From: Pohlia nutans
Lineage: Eukaryota > Streptophyta > Bryopsida > Bryales > Mniaceae
Reading direction: 5' to 3'
NCBI GenBank assembly: GCA_022496805.1
Contig: CM040094.1
Location: 5,851,501 to 5,915,500 of the forward strand
Length of the DNA stretch: 64,000 nt
A model generated the notes under the pieces. The model did not search any database. It saw nothing but the letters and a program-made list of their open reading frames with translations, and was not told where the DNA came from. Positions within the stretch are counted from its first letter, which is position 1; every line of letters begins with the position of its first letter. The position numbers were made by a program, and so were the translations under genes. Below are positions 24,445-35,119 of this stretch, in pieces.

Positions 24445-26150
24445 TTTTAAAACAATTAGGGGTTAAGGACCCTTGCCACACTGCTACTACCGTCTCAATC
24501 TTTCAAACGTATTCACACCATTGTTCAATAAAACGATCATGGCTAAGTATGAGTGACAATGAAGAGGTTGGGCATGAGTGTAACTAAGATTGGAGACATT
24601 GTCGAGAAGCAAGCTCATTGAGTCAAATGGCAATGGTGAGGGCGCTCACAGCAATGGTGATGGCGAGGAGTGCTCACCACAATAGGCCTTCGTACATCGA
24701 CTCTCACAGCTTCCTGCAGCCACCAGTATTCAAGGAACACGGCGCAACACTGTTCTCGTTACTGTGGCTGCAGCGTATGGCTGTCCTCCTAGCACGTCTA
24801 AACCCTGGTAGCGTCGTTCGCAAGCTTGATTTGCAGCCAGGGTAAATTTATTGTCTGATTTCAACCATCAACACCCAAAACTCATGTTTATTTAATACAA
24901 TGTTCTCCTACAAAAGCCCCATCTCTCCAACTCACAACGCATTGCCTTCTCTCAACTTACATGTTTTTTTTTCTCAAACCCTCCTTGCACCTAGTTATGG
25001 CACGCATAATTTATATAGCAAACCTCATGAATGAGTCCGAAAATAATGAGTATGATTTTGATGAAGAAGAAGATTTTGAAGAAGAGACGCAACCCACCTT
25101 AGGCGCACAAGCACTACTGCAAGCTTTTGCAAGAACTCAAGCAAGGGAGGAACAAGACGCAAGGCAACACGCAAAAGGACAAAGGGATGAGGCACAAGAA
25201 AGAAGACAACATCCACATCGAGGTCAGCAACAAGCCCACGCAACAAGGCAACAAGTACTCCAGGTACCTCAAGAACCGGTAAAATCTTCTCAAACTCCAA
25301 TACCTCGTGGTGGAGATGATCGCAATGGAGCAAAGAGGCAACAAAAAAACTTATTGAGATTGTGGGAGAACATATTGTGCACTCCAGTTATGCTTCATTT
25401 TGTCCAAAAGATTGGGAAGAATTTCGTGACAAAATTGTTTTGTTTTGTCCAAATGAGTCATTTCAAGAGACTAAGCATGTTAAGGATTAGTGGGAAAAGT
25501 TGCCAAAGAAGTATAGTAAAGACAAGAAAAATTTCAATATCTCCAGTAACAAGATGGGGTCAAAGTAGACATGGCCTATAATGTTATGGATGCTATATAG
25601 AGTGAAACAACAAAAGCTAATAGATTATCAGGGACCATTGATCAAGGGGCCCCATAATTGGTACAAAAGATGCTCCAATTGATTTAGAAGATGAAGTTAC
25701 GCTAGATGCGTAGACAGAGATAGAGCGAAGTACTCGAGCGTCAAGTCTACTTAGAGTTTGATTGTGGACGCATAAATATGAAGTGTTAGAGGACTGCGAA
25801 TGGTGATATTAGTTCTGCGTTGAATTGTTTAACTGAGTCGTTTGCACACATTGAACGAATGAAGATGGAATCAATGACACAACTCCATGCAAACAACAAG
25901 AAGCTGGAGTTAGAAATTTTGAAGGCGACACAAGCTTCACAAGAGCGTATTGCGGCATTGTTTGCCAATGTCATTTGTAATGATGGACCTAGAACATCAT
26001 TTTTAATGATATATTGTATTCAGATATTTGCAATAAACATATTATTATTCAAAAAAATGATTTGATTTTCTACTAAATAAATATGTAAACAAAATCTTGG
26101 ACTTCCTTATCCCCTAATTGTTTTAAAAGCCTCGTGGGACTATCATTGGT
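24424..26150 (+). mobile_element. TIR DNA transposon remnant with accessory-type ORF
   Basis: GCTTTTAAAACAATTAGGGG at 24443-24462 and its exact inverse near 26111-26130 form internal parts of terminal inverted repeats; similarity continues on both sides (AAGGA inward). The exact outer ends are unclear. The interior carries the helical/acidic ORF remnant at 24961-26000 and no DDE transposase. An element keeping only a DNA-binding accessory gene recalls PIF/Harbinger, but that assignment is inference. Confidence 0.55.
24961..26000 (+). pseudogene. Decayed gene with acidic/Gln-rich and coiled-coil parts
   Basis: The open stretch starts near 25027 (MNESENNEYDFDEEEDFEEE), then runs into a long Gln/Arg/His-rich helix. 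A frame change near 25345 leads to LIEIVGEHIVHSS, FCPKDWEEFRDKI and WEKLPKKYSKDKK, interrupted by a stop. After further stops, 25815-25970 reads NCLTESFAHIERMKMES and then LHANNKKLELEILKATQ, a coiled coil. This order (acidic start, W-containing helical domain, Lys/Glu coiled-coil end) is that of transposon-borne Myb/SANT-like proteins. No match can be proven by eye. Confidence 0.4.
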
Positions 26151-26615
26151 CACTTTCAATTTTCACCTAGTTCCTAATTTTTTTTAAATGGTCCCAACTA
26201 AAAAAATTGTAGGCTATCTGTTTCTATCTAGTCCAATTATCATTCTTCAAAACTGTTAAGATTGTGCTTTTTACAACACTTTAAAGCTTGAAACCGTAAA
26301 ATACCAATATTCACTGCATAAATCGTTTTTCTACTGAATTTATTTCTATATGGGCTTAAAAAGCATGCTATATACACCTTGTTGTCCAATACTGTTTTAA
26401 AAAAATCCTACAACATTCATAATATTCTGAGTATTTTTTTAATTACTATGATTCTTGTAAAAATCATAGTATTCAAACCATGTAAATGATTACAACTGAA
26501 TCCGGGTAAGTTGGTTTGAATATACTTTATATGAGAAAAGTATCATGGAAATATAATATATTCAACAACTCTGAGGAATTAAAGAGGTTTAACCACATAA
26601 TTGTAGTGTGGACAC

Positions 26616-27423
26616 TTAACCCTTTAGTGCCCAGCTGACCACATTATGGTCAGTGCAACGTTCGTAATGCAAATAGCAGAGAATCCGTGAAGAATTCGAA
26701 CTTCAGTTTTGAAGTTCAGATTATGCCACATGCATTATACATCTTCCAGAAAAAGAAATTTTCAATTTGGAATTGTACAACTATCAAAATACCTATCAAC
26801 AAAACGCAAAATACTGCAAATACTTGAAAATACAGTAAATACTTACAAATACAACACATATATTATGCAGTATTTCTTGTGTTTGGAAGTTTGTTATCTT
26901 GTTTTGTTTTTTTGTATTGTGTTCTCTTCTTCATCTTCCATTAGTGTGTGTAATCCGATCTTGACTAATGTACCCACTCCTGTCAATTTTCAACATATAA
27001 AATTTTGGTTAAACCGTATATGGATAAGTCACTTTCACTTATAAAATTCACAATAATTATGTGTGAGTCTATTTTTGATATGAAAGATTGCAATAGAGAG
27101 ATGTTGGCATAGGGCATAGCTGAACTTCTTTACTTTCATTTTTGAAAATTTACCTCAAATTCTATTTAACTTTGAAGTCACACACCCCCAAAATCTTGTT
27201 TTTGAGCGTGCATTATACAGTTCAAATACATACTATAATCTTCCGATCCCACCATCAGATGATTCTCAAATTTTAATAAAATGTGTGCTCTCGAGTTGAG
27301 AATAGAATTGTACGGTTACTTTATAATTTAACACATTCTATTTCTGGTAGTCTCAACCACAGTGGAAAAATCTACTGAAATCCAGGGCTCTGAGCTACAG
27401 TACCCTGGGCACTAAAGGGTTAA
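26616..27423. mobile_element. TTAA-type element, family B, copy 1
   Basis: An 808-bp element begins TTAACCCTTTAGTGCCC and ends with its exact inverse, GGGCACTAAAGGGTTAA. The interior matches 30394-31187 in opposite orientation (GACCACATTRTGGTCA, the CAAATACTTGAAAATAC block, CATATACGGTTT/AAACCGTATATG). No transposase ORF is visible. Confidence 0.8.
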
Positions 27424-27785
27424 GGGTTACCCCTAAAGAACTATCGGTTGCTCTTGTTTTTTAGCATCATTTTCTCCTCTTTCTATTCATTTTATTGAGA
27501 GATTTTATTTTGCTCTTAGCAACTACTACCATTTTAAATTTTTTAAATTTTTTTAAATTTTGATGACCAATTTAACAATCTTTCCTAGAGAGTTGAGTTT
27601 TCAAGTTTATACAAAAATATTGGTGATAGCAATAATTGATCTAAGCGCCTAGATATAATCAAAAATTCATTATGTACAACTTTTATTCACACATCAAGTT
27701 CAAAATATCCCACTTACTTGCATTTTATAATGCATCTTTGTAAAACTATGAAATTTGAAGAGGGCTGTAGGCATTTAGGGGTTAA
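27424..27785. mobile_element. Possible TTAA-type element abutting family B copy
   Basis: It starts GGGTTACCCCTAAAGAAC immediately after the preceding element and ends GCATTTAGGGGTTAA at 27785. The termini are CCCCTAAA-type but match each other for only about 9 bp. One target copy would be TTAC rather than TTAA. Tentative. Confidence 0.4.
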
Positions 27786-29240
27786 AATATTTTTGAAGTT
27801 CAATTGGTTTTATTGATTTGAGTATTTGACAAAGCAATTTTTGACATAATCAAAGAATTTTTCTATGAAACCTAAATTTGTAAAAATTAACTCTAGGATC
27901 TCGAGATTACCTTAGTAAACATCAACTTCAAAAAAGTGCCACGTCATTCTACTTTCTCTATTGCCTTGCAAATTTCAGAAATTTTATTTACTTCAAAATG
28001 CTCACAAAAAGTCTAACTTAAAAACTTGGTTGTGCATGCACAAGTAGATTGTAGAGTTTTTAGTAGACATTTGTTTTTTATTCACAACTTCAGCTCCTTT
28101 GTAGAGAACTAGTAAATATTTTTGAAAAAACTCTAGTAATTCATATTTGAATCTAAAGAGTAACTATATGGAAGATTACATTTTGAAAACGGATTTGAAA
28201 AGATAACAATGAAAGTTAAAATTGTAAATTCTATGAATAAAATAAACTAGTTTCTTTTAACACCTTGGTTTGGGGCCTTTGAACAATTTTGAGACAAATG
28301 GCTACTTAAAATAGATTTTGAATTAAAAAAATGAATAATAGTTTTGAAATAATAATTAAAAACTCTAGAAAACCATTAGTGAAAATGGATATTTTTTACC
28401 TCCTTTATAGCATGCGTGAAATATTTGGATATTCCAAAATATTTGGTTTTAGTTCTAGAATTTTTAGATTCAAGGATTTAAAAGTTTACAAGTCAACTCT
28501 CCTATACTTCCATCTTTGTTTTTTGGCCTCTTAAATATGTTAATGTGGATAAAATGAGTTCTATAAATGAAAATATTCCATAGATTTTACAAGCGTGAAT
28601 TTTGTCAAATGTTTTACTCTCTATTTTTATAGTAATAAAATATTTTAATTGTAAGAAAGTTCTTATTGTTGAGGTATTAGAGTAGGTTTTTGCTAGTTAA
28701 ATTTTTAAAATTAAAAGTGAATTATAAACTTTGATTTTCAAGTTGGGTATAGTAGCAAGAAAACTCATCTTCATGGGATCGACCATCAAACATTTAGCTA
28801 TTTCTATTTTAAAATTTTAAAATTTAAATTCTAAAACTCCATATAAAAATTATGTCATACTCTTATTCATCATAACTTGCACCTCTTTCAAAAAATAATA
28901 TTTGAAGATATTTTTTACTTAATATGATATTATAATAGTATTGTGCTAAAAGCTTGTGTATATTGATTTCATTTTGTTAGAGCATTCCATATTCTGAAAT
29001 GGTTTAAATTTTGACTTGCATTGGAATACATAAACTTGTAGATAGTAACTCGACTCGCATTCATAAGGGAAAAGTGAATACATAAAATTGTAGATAGTAA
29101 TTTTATTTGAGATGCTATGTGTATCTGAGAACACACATGTTTCAAAATATTCTTTTCAAAACAATACTCAATAAGAGAGATTGTTTTTTCAAAGTTCGCA
29201 TATATATGCATTTTATCAGTTTTGTAACTCCAAGAAAAGA
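27786..29240. other. AT-rich intergenic DNA
   Basis: I find no gene, terminal repeats or tandem repeats here. Open frames are short and AT-driven. Confidence 0.5.
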
Positions 29241-29244
29241 ATCA

Positions 29245-29705
29245 ATCAATATTTTGTTCACTTTCTTCTTGCTCCTAGCGCAACTGCAATTCGGTCTTGC
29301 ATGCTTTCTACAAGCCTTTTGCAATCATCTGAAATAATAGAATAGGAAACTTCTATTACACAATCTCACAACTCAATAATTCCACTTGATGGATGCTCAT
29401 GTCGATTTAATTGTTGTTTTAGAATTACCTATAAATGTTCTATGGGATTCAAATCAAACGATTGACCAAGTTTAGGTAGAAGAATGAAACATTGTTGAGA
29501 AAACCACTCTTGAAGCACACATGATCATTCCATTGCTCTTGTCATTATCTATGGCCTACCTCTACGTGCACAATCTACATTAGGAAGATGTGTTTGTCAA
29601 AGGTGATGCACACTTCCTTCACTAATATACAAGATTCTCGCAATTTCTCTACGCACACACCTCCTTTGAAGCATAGAAACTACATTTTCTTATTTTTGTC
29701 TAGTT
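29245..29705 (-). pseudogene. Tc1/mariner transposase relic
   Basis: The minus strand reads, with stops and one large internal loss, REIARILYISEGSVHHL then CARRGRP near 29660-29570, the N-terminal helix-turn-helix and GRP linker of Tc1-like enzymes. It then jumps to LQEWFSQQ, FDLNPIEHL and ILKQQLNRHEHP near 29510-29390, and DCKRLVESMQDRI near 29330-29290, the usual C-terminus. The first catalytic Asp region is missing. This is a dead copy, which shows Tc1-type elements were once active in this genome. Confidence 0.8.
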
Positions 29706-29726
29706 TGTGCTTTCAATGTTTTTTCC

Positions 29727-30025
29727 ACTACACTGAATGGCATATTTAGTGTCCCAGAACACTATTTCTAAACTTGGACACTATTTAAATTTAGGAAGAT
29801 ATAATATCCTCGTAAGAAAAAATTGAATGTAGTGTTCCAATGACATATGGCAACTTTACAATAAATGTCGTATGCCACCTCATATCAATGAAAGTGAGAA
29901 TGACAAGTAGTAGACTCCTATTTAGTATCAATAAATATCAATAGACACTATTTCTTCACCTTTGAACGAATTGTGGTAAAAGACATCAATTCTCCTGGGA
30001 CACTAAATACACCATTCAGTATAGT
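29727..30025. mobile_element. TA-type MITE, relative of 661-1271
   Basis: About 30-bp inverted repeats start CTACACTGAATGG and CTATACTGAATGG and both continue TATTTAGTGTCCCAG. TA lies at each end. It sits directly upstream of the Tc1-like transposase relic and may have been mobilised by such an enzyme (inference). Confidence 0.65.
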
Positions 30026-30393
30026 AAAGAAACTGTAGATTAAGGAATATTTGATCACTTTTGGAAGGTTCTATATAAAGTGGTTTGAACCAATACCATC
30101 AGACCCAATTCCTTTGGATGTCATTTCCCTAGATTCTCATTTTAAAATCAATGAGTGTTCTACATTTGAGAAAAATTGGGTCAATGAATGTTATTGCGTA
30201 AACTCACATTTACACTAAAACTTCTTTAAGTTAATTAGGAATGACCAATATCATTTGGTGATTTGGAATGAAATTCATCTACGGTTGAACTTGAGTATGC
30301 ATATCCTATTTTATATCCTAGAGAATGACATTACATATTTTTCATAGAGAATTGTGTAAAAACAACAATCGCCGCAAAACTTTGGGATCAAGT

Positions 30394-31619
30394 TTAACCC
30401 TTTAGCGCCCAAAGAGGTTCTAGAGAAACCAGAGCTTTTTGGTGGTTTTTTAAAAAAAACTCTCTCTATTCAAACTCTAGAAACTATTAATAGTATTTAA
30501 CCGTACAAATGTAAACGTAGCTTAATCAAACAAGTGTCGTTTAAACCTTGGCCGGATCCAACCGTTGGATTGGAAGATTATAGTATGTCTTTGAACCATA
30601 CAATGTACACTCAAAAATGAGATTTTGGAAGATGTGTGACTTTTAAGTTAAAAAGAATATGGGTTAAATTTCAAAAATAAAAGTGAAGAGGATCAGTAAT
30701 GACCTATGTCAACACCTCTCCATTGCAATCTTTCATGTCAAGAACTAACTCACATATAATTATTCTGAATTTTACAATTGAGAGTGACTTATCCATATAC
30801 GGTTTCGAACAAAAAAGTATACGTTAAAATATGAAAGGAGTTTGTACATTGATCAAGATTACGATAGATACACTAATGGAACATGAACAAGAGAACACAA
30901 TTTAAAAAATTTAAACAAGATAACAAACTTCCAAACGCAAGAAATACCGCATAGTACATGTGTTGTATTTGAAGTATTTATTGTATTTTCAAGTATTTGC
31001 AGTATTTTCACATTTTGTTCATAGTTATTTTGATAGTTGCACAGCTCCAAATTGAAATTTTATTTTTAGAAGACATATTTTATAAGTCTCCAACTCTGAA
31101 CATTACAATTCAAAATCCAATTGTTTATGGATTTTTTGTTATTTGCATTTTCGATTAGTGACCACAATGTGGTCTCTTGGGCACTAAGGTAGACAACCTG
31201 TTTCCGATCACCTTAAGCAATTCAACATACTTCCGATGGAGTAACGAATAGGCAAATAATTTTGCAATGTAGGGAAATAGATTTGAAGAAGATCACATAT
31301 TTTTAAACAAATTTTCGGGCAATATTGAATTTACTACAAATTTTCAAAGTGACGATTCTCTCCAACCCATTCTCGAAATATAGGTTGACCTATTTCCAAG
31401 AATTGTAAAACTAAATTTGGAGAACACATGATATCATACTAACTTGGTAACAAATTTCTATTATTGGCACCAACCATTCCATATTAAGAAGAAACATGTT
31501 TCCATCACCGTTTACGAATGAATTTGAAAATAATGCAGACTGCTTCACGGAAATAGGTCGCCCTATATTGCGTGATTGGGGGCCTGATCAGAAACAGGTC
31601 GTCTACTTCAAAGGGTTAA
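30394..31619. mobile_element. TTAA-type element, family B, copy 2 (interrupted)
   Basis: It begins TTAACCCTTTAGCGCCC. Its right end should read GGGCACTAAAGGGTTAA, but it is split after GGGCACTAA (31179-31187) and resumes AAGGGTTAA at 31611-31619. The interior is the inverse of the copy at 26616-27423. Confidence 0.78.
31188..31608. mobile_element. Nested MITE inside the terminal repeat of family B
   Basis: A 421-bp insert has inverted ends GGTAGACAACCTGTTTCCG and AAGTAGACGACCTGTTTCTG (complement of the right end). Flanks are TAA on the left and CAA on the right, compatible with a decayed 3-bp duplication (PIF/Harbinger-like), but this is uncertain. The interior is AT-rich and non-coding. Confidence 0.65.
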
Positions 31620-32625
31620 CCCCAAATGTCCAATTCAAAAAATGGACATGAAAAATCAAACACAAATGTCTCACCCGTCATTAGTTTCTGATGTGGATTT
31701 TTTGCTATATATTTTATGGGAAGTTAGCTTCATATATGTGTAAGGGGATGATTTGTGAAATTTTACTCATTTCATGTTCTAGTGATTCATCCAAAAAACT
31801 TTTAATGTAAAAATGCTCTTACAAAGTCAACCCATAAAATTAAACAACCAAAAAATCTCCAAAAATCACAACACTTCAATCAATCATAACAAATTTCACA
31901 TACAAATTGTCAATGTCTTATTCGTAATCAACTTACAAAAGAATTTTCAATTTCAAGTTTCAAATTTTGTACAAAAATATTGGTTACAAGAATCAAAGAT
32001 CCAACGGTATGAAGAGAATAAAAAATTCAATATATACAACTTCATTTCATATATAGAGTTCAAATAATTCCTCTTATCTGGAGAGGGGTGAAGACGTTTA
32101 GTATACATATTAGATGCCAAAACAGATTTGACTCCTACACCAAAAGATCCCTCCACATCCCCAAAATCACTCCTTTTTTGCATTCATGGTTATACAACAA
32201 CCAGTTGACCATGTTGTGAATAAACATAATTCATACACGACCAAATTCCATAATCACTGAAGAACATTGCATATGCAGGTAGAAAAATAAATAAAACTAG
32301 AGAAAAGAAAGCTTCAATATGACCTACTCAAAACTGCTAAAAAAATAATAAGAAGACGCAATGTCAGCCTTCTGATCTTTTTTAAGAGTTGAAATGCATA
32401 AAATGACGCAGATAGTATCCTCTACCTTATAAGGCAAGAGATCTCTCAGTCTCCAATTAAATCACATTTCTACCGAATCAATCACCAGTTCTTTAGTACC
32501 AACAGAGTTTAGCCAGTTTTATATGATAGACACAGCTTAATACCAACATTCTGTGCAGTCGGATCCCTGTGATCCAGACAAGGTCGACCCAAAATCCATT
32601 TTAAAATTCAAAGCCAAGGCGACCA

Positions 32626-32733
32626 GATAGATAGAAACTCCGGTCCTCTTTCGAAGGCCGGCGTGAATAAAGTGTCCGTTCGTAATGTCAATGACACAGT
32701 GCCCACCGGACAAAGGGCCATTGGAACAAAACA
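32626..32733 (-). mobile_element. SINE, (CTAT)-tail subfamily, copy 1
   Basis: 108 bp on the minus strand between perfect 12-bp target duplications CCAAGGCGACCA (32614-32625 and 32734-32745). It contains the family core ACACTTTATTCACGCCGGCC, a hairpin CCTTC-GAAA-GAGG, and a CTATCTATC tail. It is 5'-shortened relative to the copy at 43377. It lies about 0.3 kb past the PPT stop codon. Confidence 0.85.
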
Positions 32734-32888
32734 CCAAGGCGACCAAGTGAGTTTAGATTCCAAACTACACTTGAAAACACTCCTCCTTTACAAACCTAGC
32801 CCCGTAACACAAAAAGCTGGATCATGAATTTAGTGTATAATGTCGGAGAACAAGCGCTTACCATAGCAAGTAAGCAAGAAAAGGATTG

Positions 32889-32901
32889 TACTCCCTCCGT
32901 C
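32889..32901. repeat. Isolated Stowaway terminal motif
   Basis: ACTCCCTCCGTCC matches the terminal repeat of the two full Stowaway elements at 34486 and 50037, but no partner end follows. It is probably a truncated relic in the PPT 3' flank. Confidence 0.4.
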
Positions 32902-33025
32902 CTTCAGCAACTGATTGATGACTCCCAATTTGCCGAAGAGCCCTGGCTACCCTACTTTCCCTGTGGTCCTTTTCCTTCCTGGTCCTCCCAAATTTATTTA
33001 CTTTGCCCTAAATTGGAATGAAGCC

Positions 33026-34264
33026 CTAATTCGTCTTCTTGTCTCCCTTCTTGCCCTTGACTCGAGAGTAGGCAAACACACCAGCCAAAGCCAAACCAGT
33101 TCCCAAGCCATTGACAGTGGACACGGGAGTCCGGAAGAACAAAACCGAGGTCACAATGACAATCACCCTCTTCACACAGTTTCCAACGGAATGCGTCACC
33201 GGGGAAACCTTGGCCAGAATCATGTAGGAAACTTGCTGATAGGAATGGAAACACAAGCCTGCAATGAGCGCCCGGGTCGCCACCACTTTCACATCCAAAC
33301 CCGCCGCTGATAAAGCCTGGGGCGTGAACTTCACCCCCTCCACGAAGTACGTCACGGGAAGCAGCAGGAAAAACGACATGACAGTGATAATGGAGAACAG
33401 GTTAATATTGTCTAAAGAGCCTTCTTTCTTCACCATGAACTTCTTGCTGAGGACATTCCGAGACTGGAACGTGACGTTCGAAGCCATGGCGCTCAGAAAC
33501 CCTGCCCAGTTGAAAGACGCCTCGGTTAAGGAGGCCAATGCCACCCCGCCTACAATCGGCACCAGGGACGCCACGACGAGCGGGTTCGGATTCTCCCCCA
33601 GGAAAAGCGCGGAGAGCAGAACCGAGAAGAACGGCTCCATGGCTTTGATGGTGTGCGTGAACGAGACCGCGACTTTCCCCAAGCTCATGTTCGTGAACAA
33701 GTTTCCCAGCGTGTGAACACACGCCAGGGGGAGGATTAATTTAAGCTGCGAGGGGGTGATGGCGGGCCGCTTGTGCAAGCCCGTGATCCACATGAGCGAC
33801 GCGATCACGCCCCCGACGGCGAATTGCAAGCTGGTGATGGTGATAGGGTACGGAAAGACCTTGAGTACCTGCTTGTTGTAGATGTTGAAGCAGATGTTGA
33901 ACATGTACCACAGGCCGAACAGGGAGCCCAGCATTAGGGTTTCCGCCAGCTTCGACTCGCGGCTGGACGGATCCACTCCCGCTTGCGCGCCTTCCAGTCC
34001 CGTCTCGCCATCGGCCGAGCTGCTGCTCGAACTGGATGATGATGCCTCCACGACCACATTTCTCGCCTTCGGATTCTGCAAAGGCGATGATCGAAGGGCG
34101 CCCCACCGATTCGAGGGGGAGAGATTCGAGGTGAGAGGTGGGAGCTTGTTGATTCGAGCAGTGTGGAATGGGGCGGCTTGTGGGTGCTGGTGCTGGTTCT
34201 TGTGCAGCTTGGAATTGACCAGCAGGTGCATGCGCAAGGTGCTACCCGCCATCGCCATCGCCAT
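33026..34264 (-). CDS. PPT: Plastid phosphoenolpyruvate/phosphate translocator
   Basis: Antiporter of the plastid inner envelope that imports phosphoenolpyruvate in exchange for phosphate, feeding the shikimate and fatty-acid pathways. The 412-residue protein has a Ser-rich plastid transit peptide (about 1-95, with a Ser run at 75-83) and then the hydrophobic triose-phosphate-translocator fold. The block [17 protein letters not shown] followed by WITGLHKRP is the PPT version rather than the TPT, GPT or XPT one. Other conserved blocks are [33 protein letters not shown] and [18 protein letters not shown]. The start is MAMAMAGS at 34264; the frame is uninterrupted and much GC-richer than its surroundings. 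It has no introns, unlike the multi-exon PPT genes of flowering plants, so it may be an old retrogene or lineage-specific intron loss. A Stowaway element lies about 220 bp upstream. It appears functional. Confidence 0.95.
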   Translation of the reverse strand: MAMAMAGSTLRMHLLVNSKLHKNQHQHPQAAPFHTARINKLPPLTSNLSPSNRWGALRSSPLQNPKARNVVVEASSSSSSSSSADGETGLEGAQAGVDPSSRESKLAETLMLGSLFGLWYMFNICFNIYNKQVLKVFPYPITITSLQFAVGGVIASLMWITGLHKRPAITPSQLKLILPLACVHTLGNLFTNMSLGKVAVSFTHTIKAMEPFFSVLLSALFLGENPNPLVVASLVPIVGGVALASLTEASFNWAGFLSAMASNVTFQSRNVLSKKFMVKKEGSLDNINLFSIITVMSFFLLLPVTYFVEGVKFTPQALSAAGLDVKVVATRALIAGLCFHSYQQVSYMILAKVSPVTHSVGNCVKRVIVIVTSVLFFRTPVSTVNGLGTGLALAGVFAYSRVKGKKGDKKTN

Positions 34265-34485
34265 CTCCGCCGCGCTGCGAGCTTCTTCACCAAAATTTTC
34301 TGCGAGCGTTACGAAATGGGCTGTTGCGTTACGAGCTGCTTCGTTTCCAACGGCCGCGAGGGAGAAAGGTCAAGGGAACCGTCCTGGGGAACGGGTGGGA
34401 ACCGGGAGGGAACTGTTCCAGCCGCACTCCGAATCTTTTTCGTTGAAGATATTTTTGTTCGCGCCACTTTTCATTTTTTTTAATA

Positions 34486-34735
34486 TTCCCTCTGTCCAAA
34501 GTTTTTGTCCAATTTGTTTGCTTGGTATTTCTTTGAGCCAATTTCATTGATCATATTCTAAGAAACATGATTAAAAAAGGTTCCAAATTATGTCACTAGA
34601 ATGATTGAAGAACATTGCATGTGTTCATTGCAACTTAAATAAAATTAGCCACAAGGAAGTATTTTTTTGACCTACTTAAAAAAGCACTTTTAAACATGAC
34701 TTTCGAACATGACAATAACTTTGGGACGGAGGGAG
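34486..34735. mobile_element. Stowaway MITE, copy 1 (PPT promoter)
   Basis: 250 bp with ends TTCCCTCTGTCCAAAG and, inverted, CTCCCTCCGTCCCAAAG, flanked by TA. The interior is the same as 50037-50277 on the opposite strand (GAACATTGCATGTGTTCATTG). It sits 222 bp upstream of the PPT ATG, so it may lie in its promoter. Confidence 0.88.
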
Positions 34736-34804
34736 TACTCTTCTCCTCTTTTTTTTCATTTTTTTTCATTTTTTAAATCAAAAAACGAATGACGGGTTTC
34801 ATTA

Positions 34805-35117
34805 GGGGTTGTCACAGCTCCTCGGAGAATGAAGAATGGGAGAATGGAGGATGGAGAATGAGGAAAAAGAGGAGTTAATAGGATAGTTTTTTCATGAAGG
34901 TGTAACACCCCTTTTGTGATTTGTGGAGATTGAGAATGGAGAATAGAGGTTATTAGTTGGTTACTCATTCTCCAAGCCATTCTCCATTCTTCATCCATGG
35001 AGGAGAATAATGGAATTCTTCGATCTCCAAGAATGGGCCCTCCGCCATTCAAGGAGAGCGTGCCCTGTCCCCATTCTCCATTCTTTCAGAATGAAAAGAG
35101 AGAGGTGTGATACCCCC
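34805..35117. mobile_element. TA-flanked MITE with GGGG termini
   Basis: Ends GGGGTTGTCACAGCTC and, inverted, GGGGGTATCACACCTC are flanked by TA. The interior is built from repeated GAATGGAGAATG-type words in both orientations, so it can fold on itself. Confidence 0.55.
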
Positions 35118-35119
35118 TA

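Noticed and set aside
25025..25333. 102-residue minus-strand Leu/Val-rich ORF that looks like membrane segments
   Set aside because: It is antisense of the Glu/Gln/Arg-rich plus-strand ORF; the complement of GAA/CAA-rich DNA gives Leu/Phe/Val runs.
33264..34550. Plus-strand and alternate-frame ORFs of 100-220 residues over the PPT gene
   Set aside because: They overlap the intact PPT frame. High GC there makes long chance ORFs.
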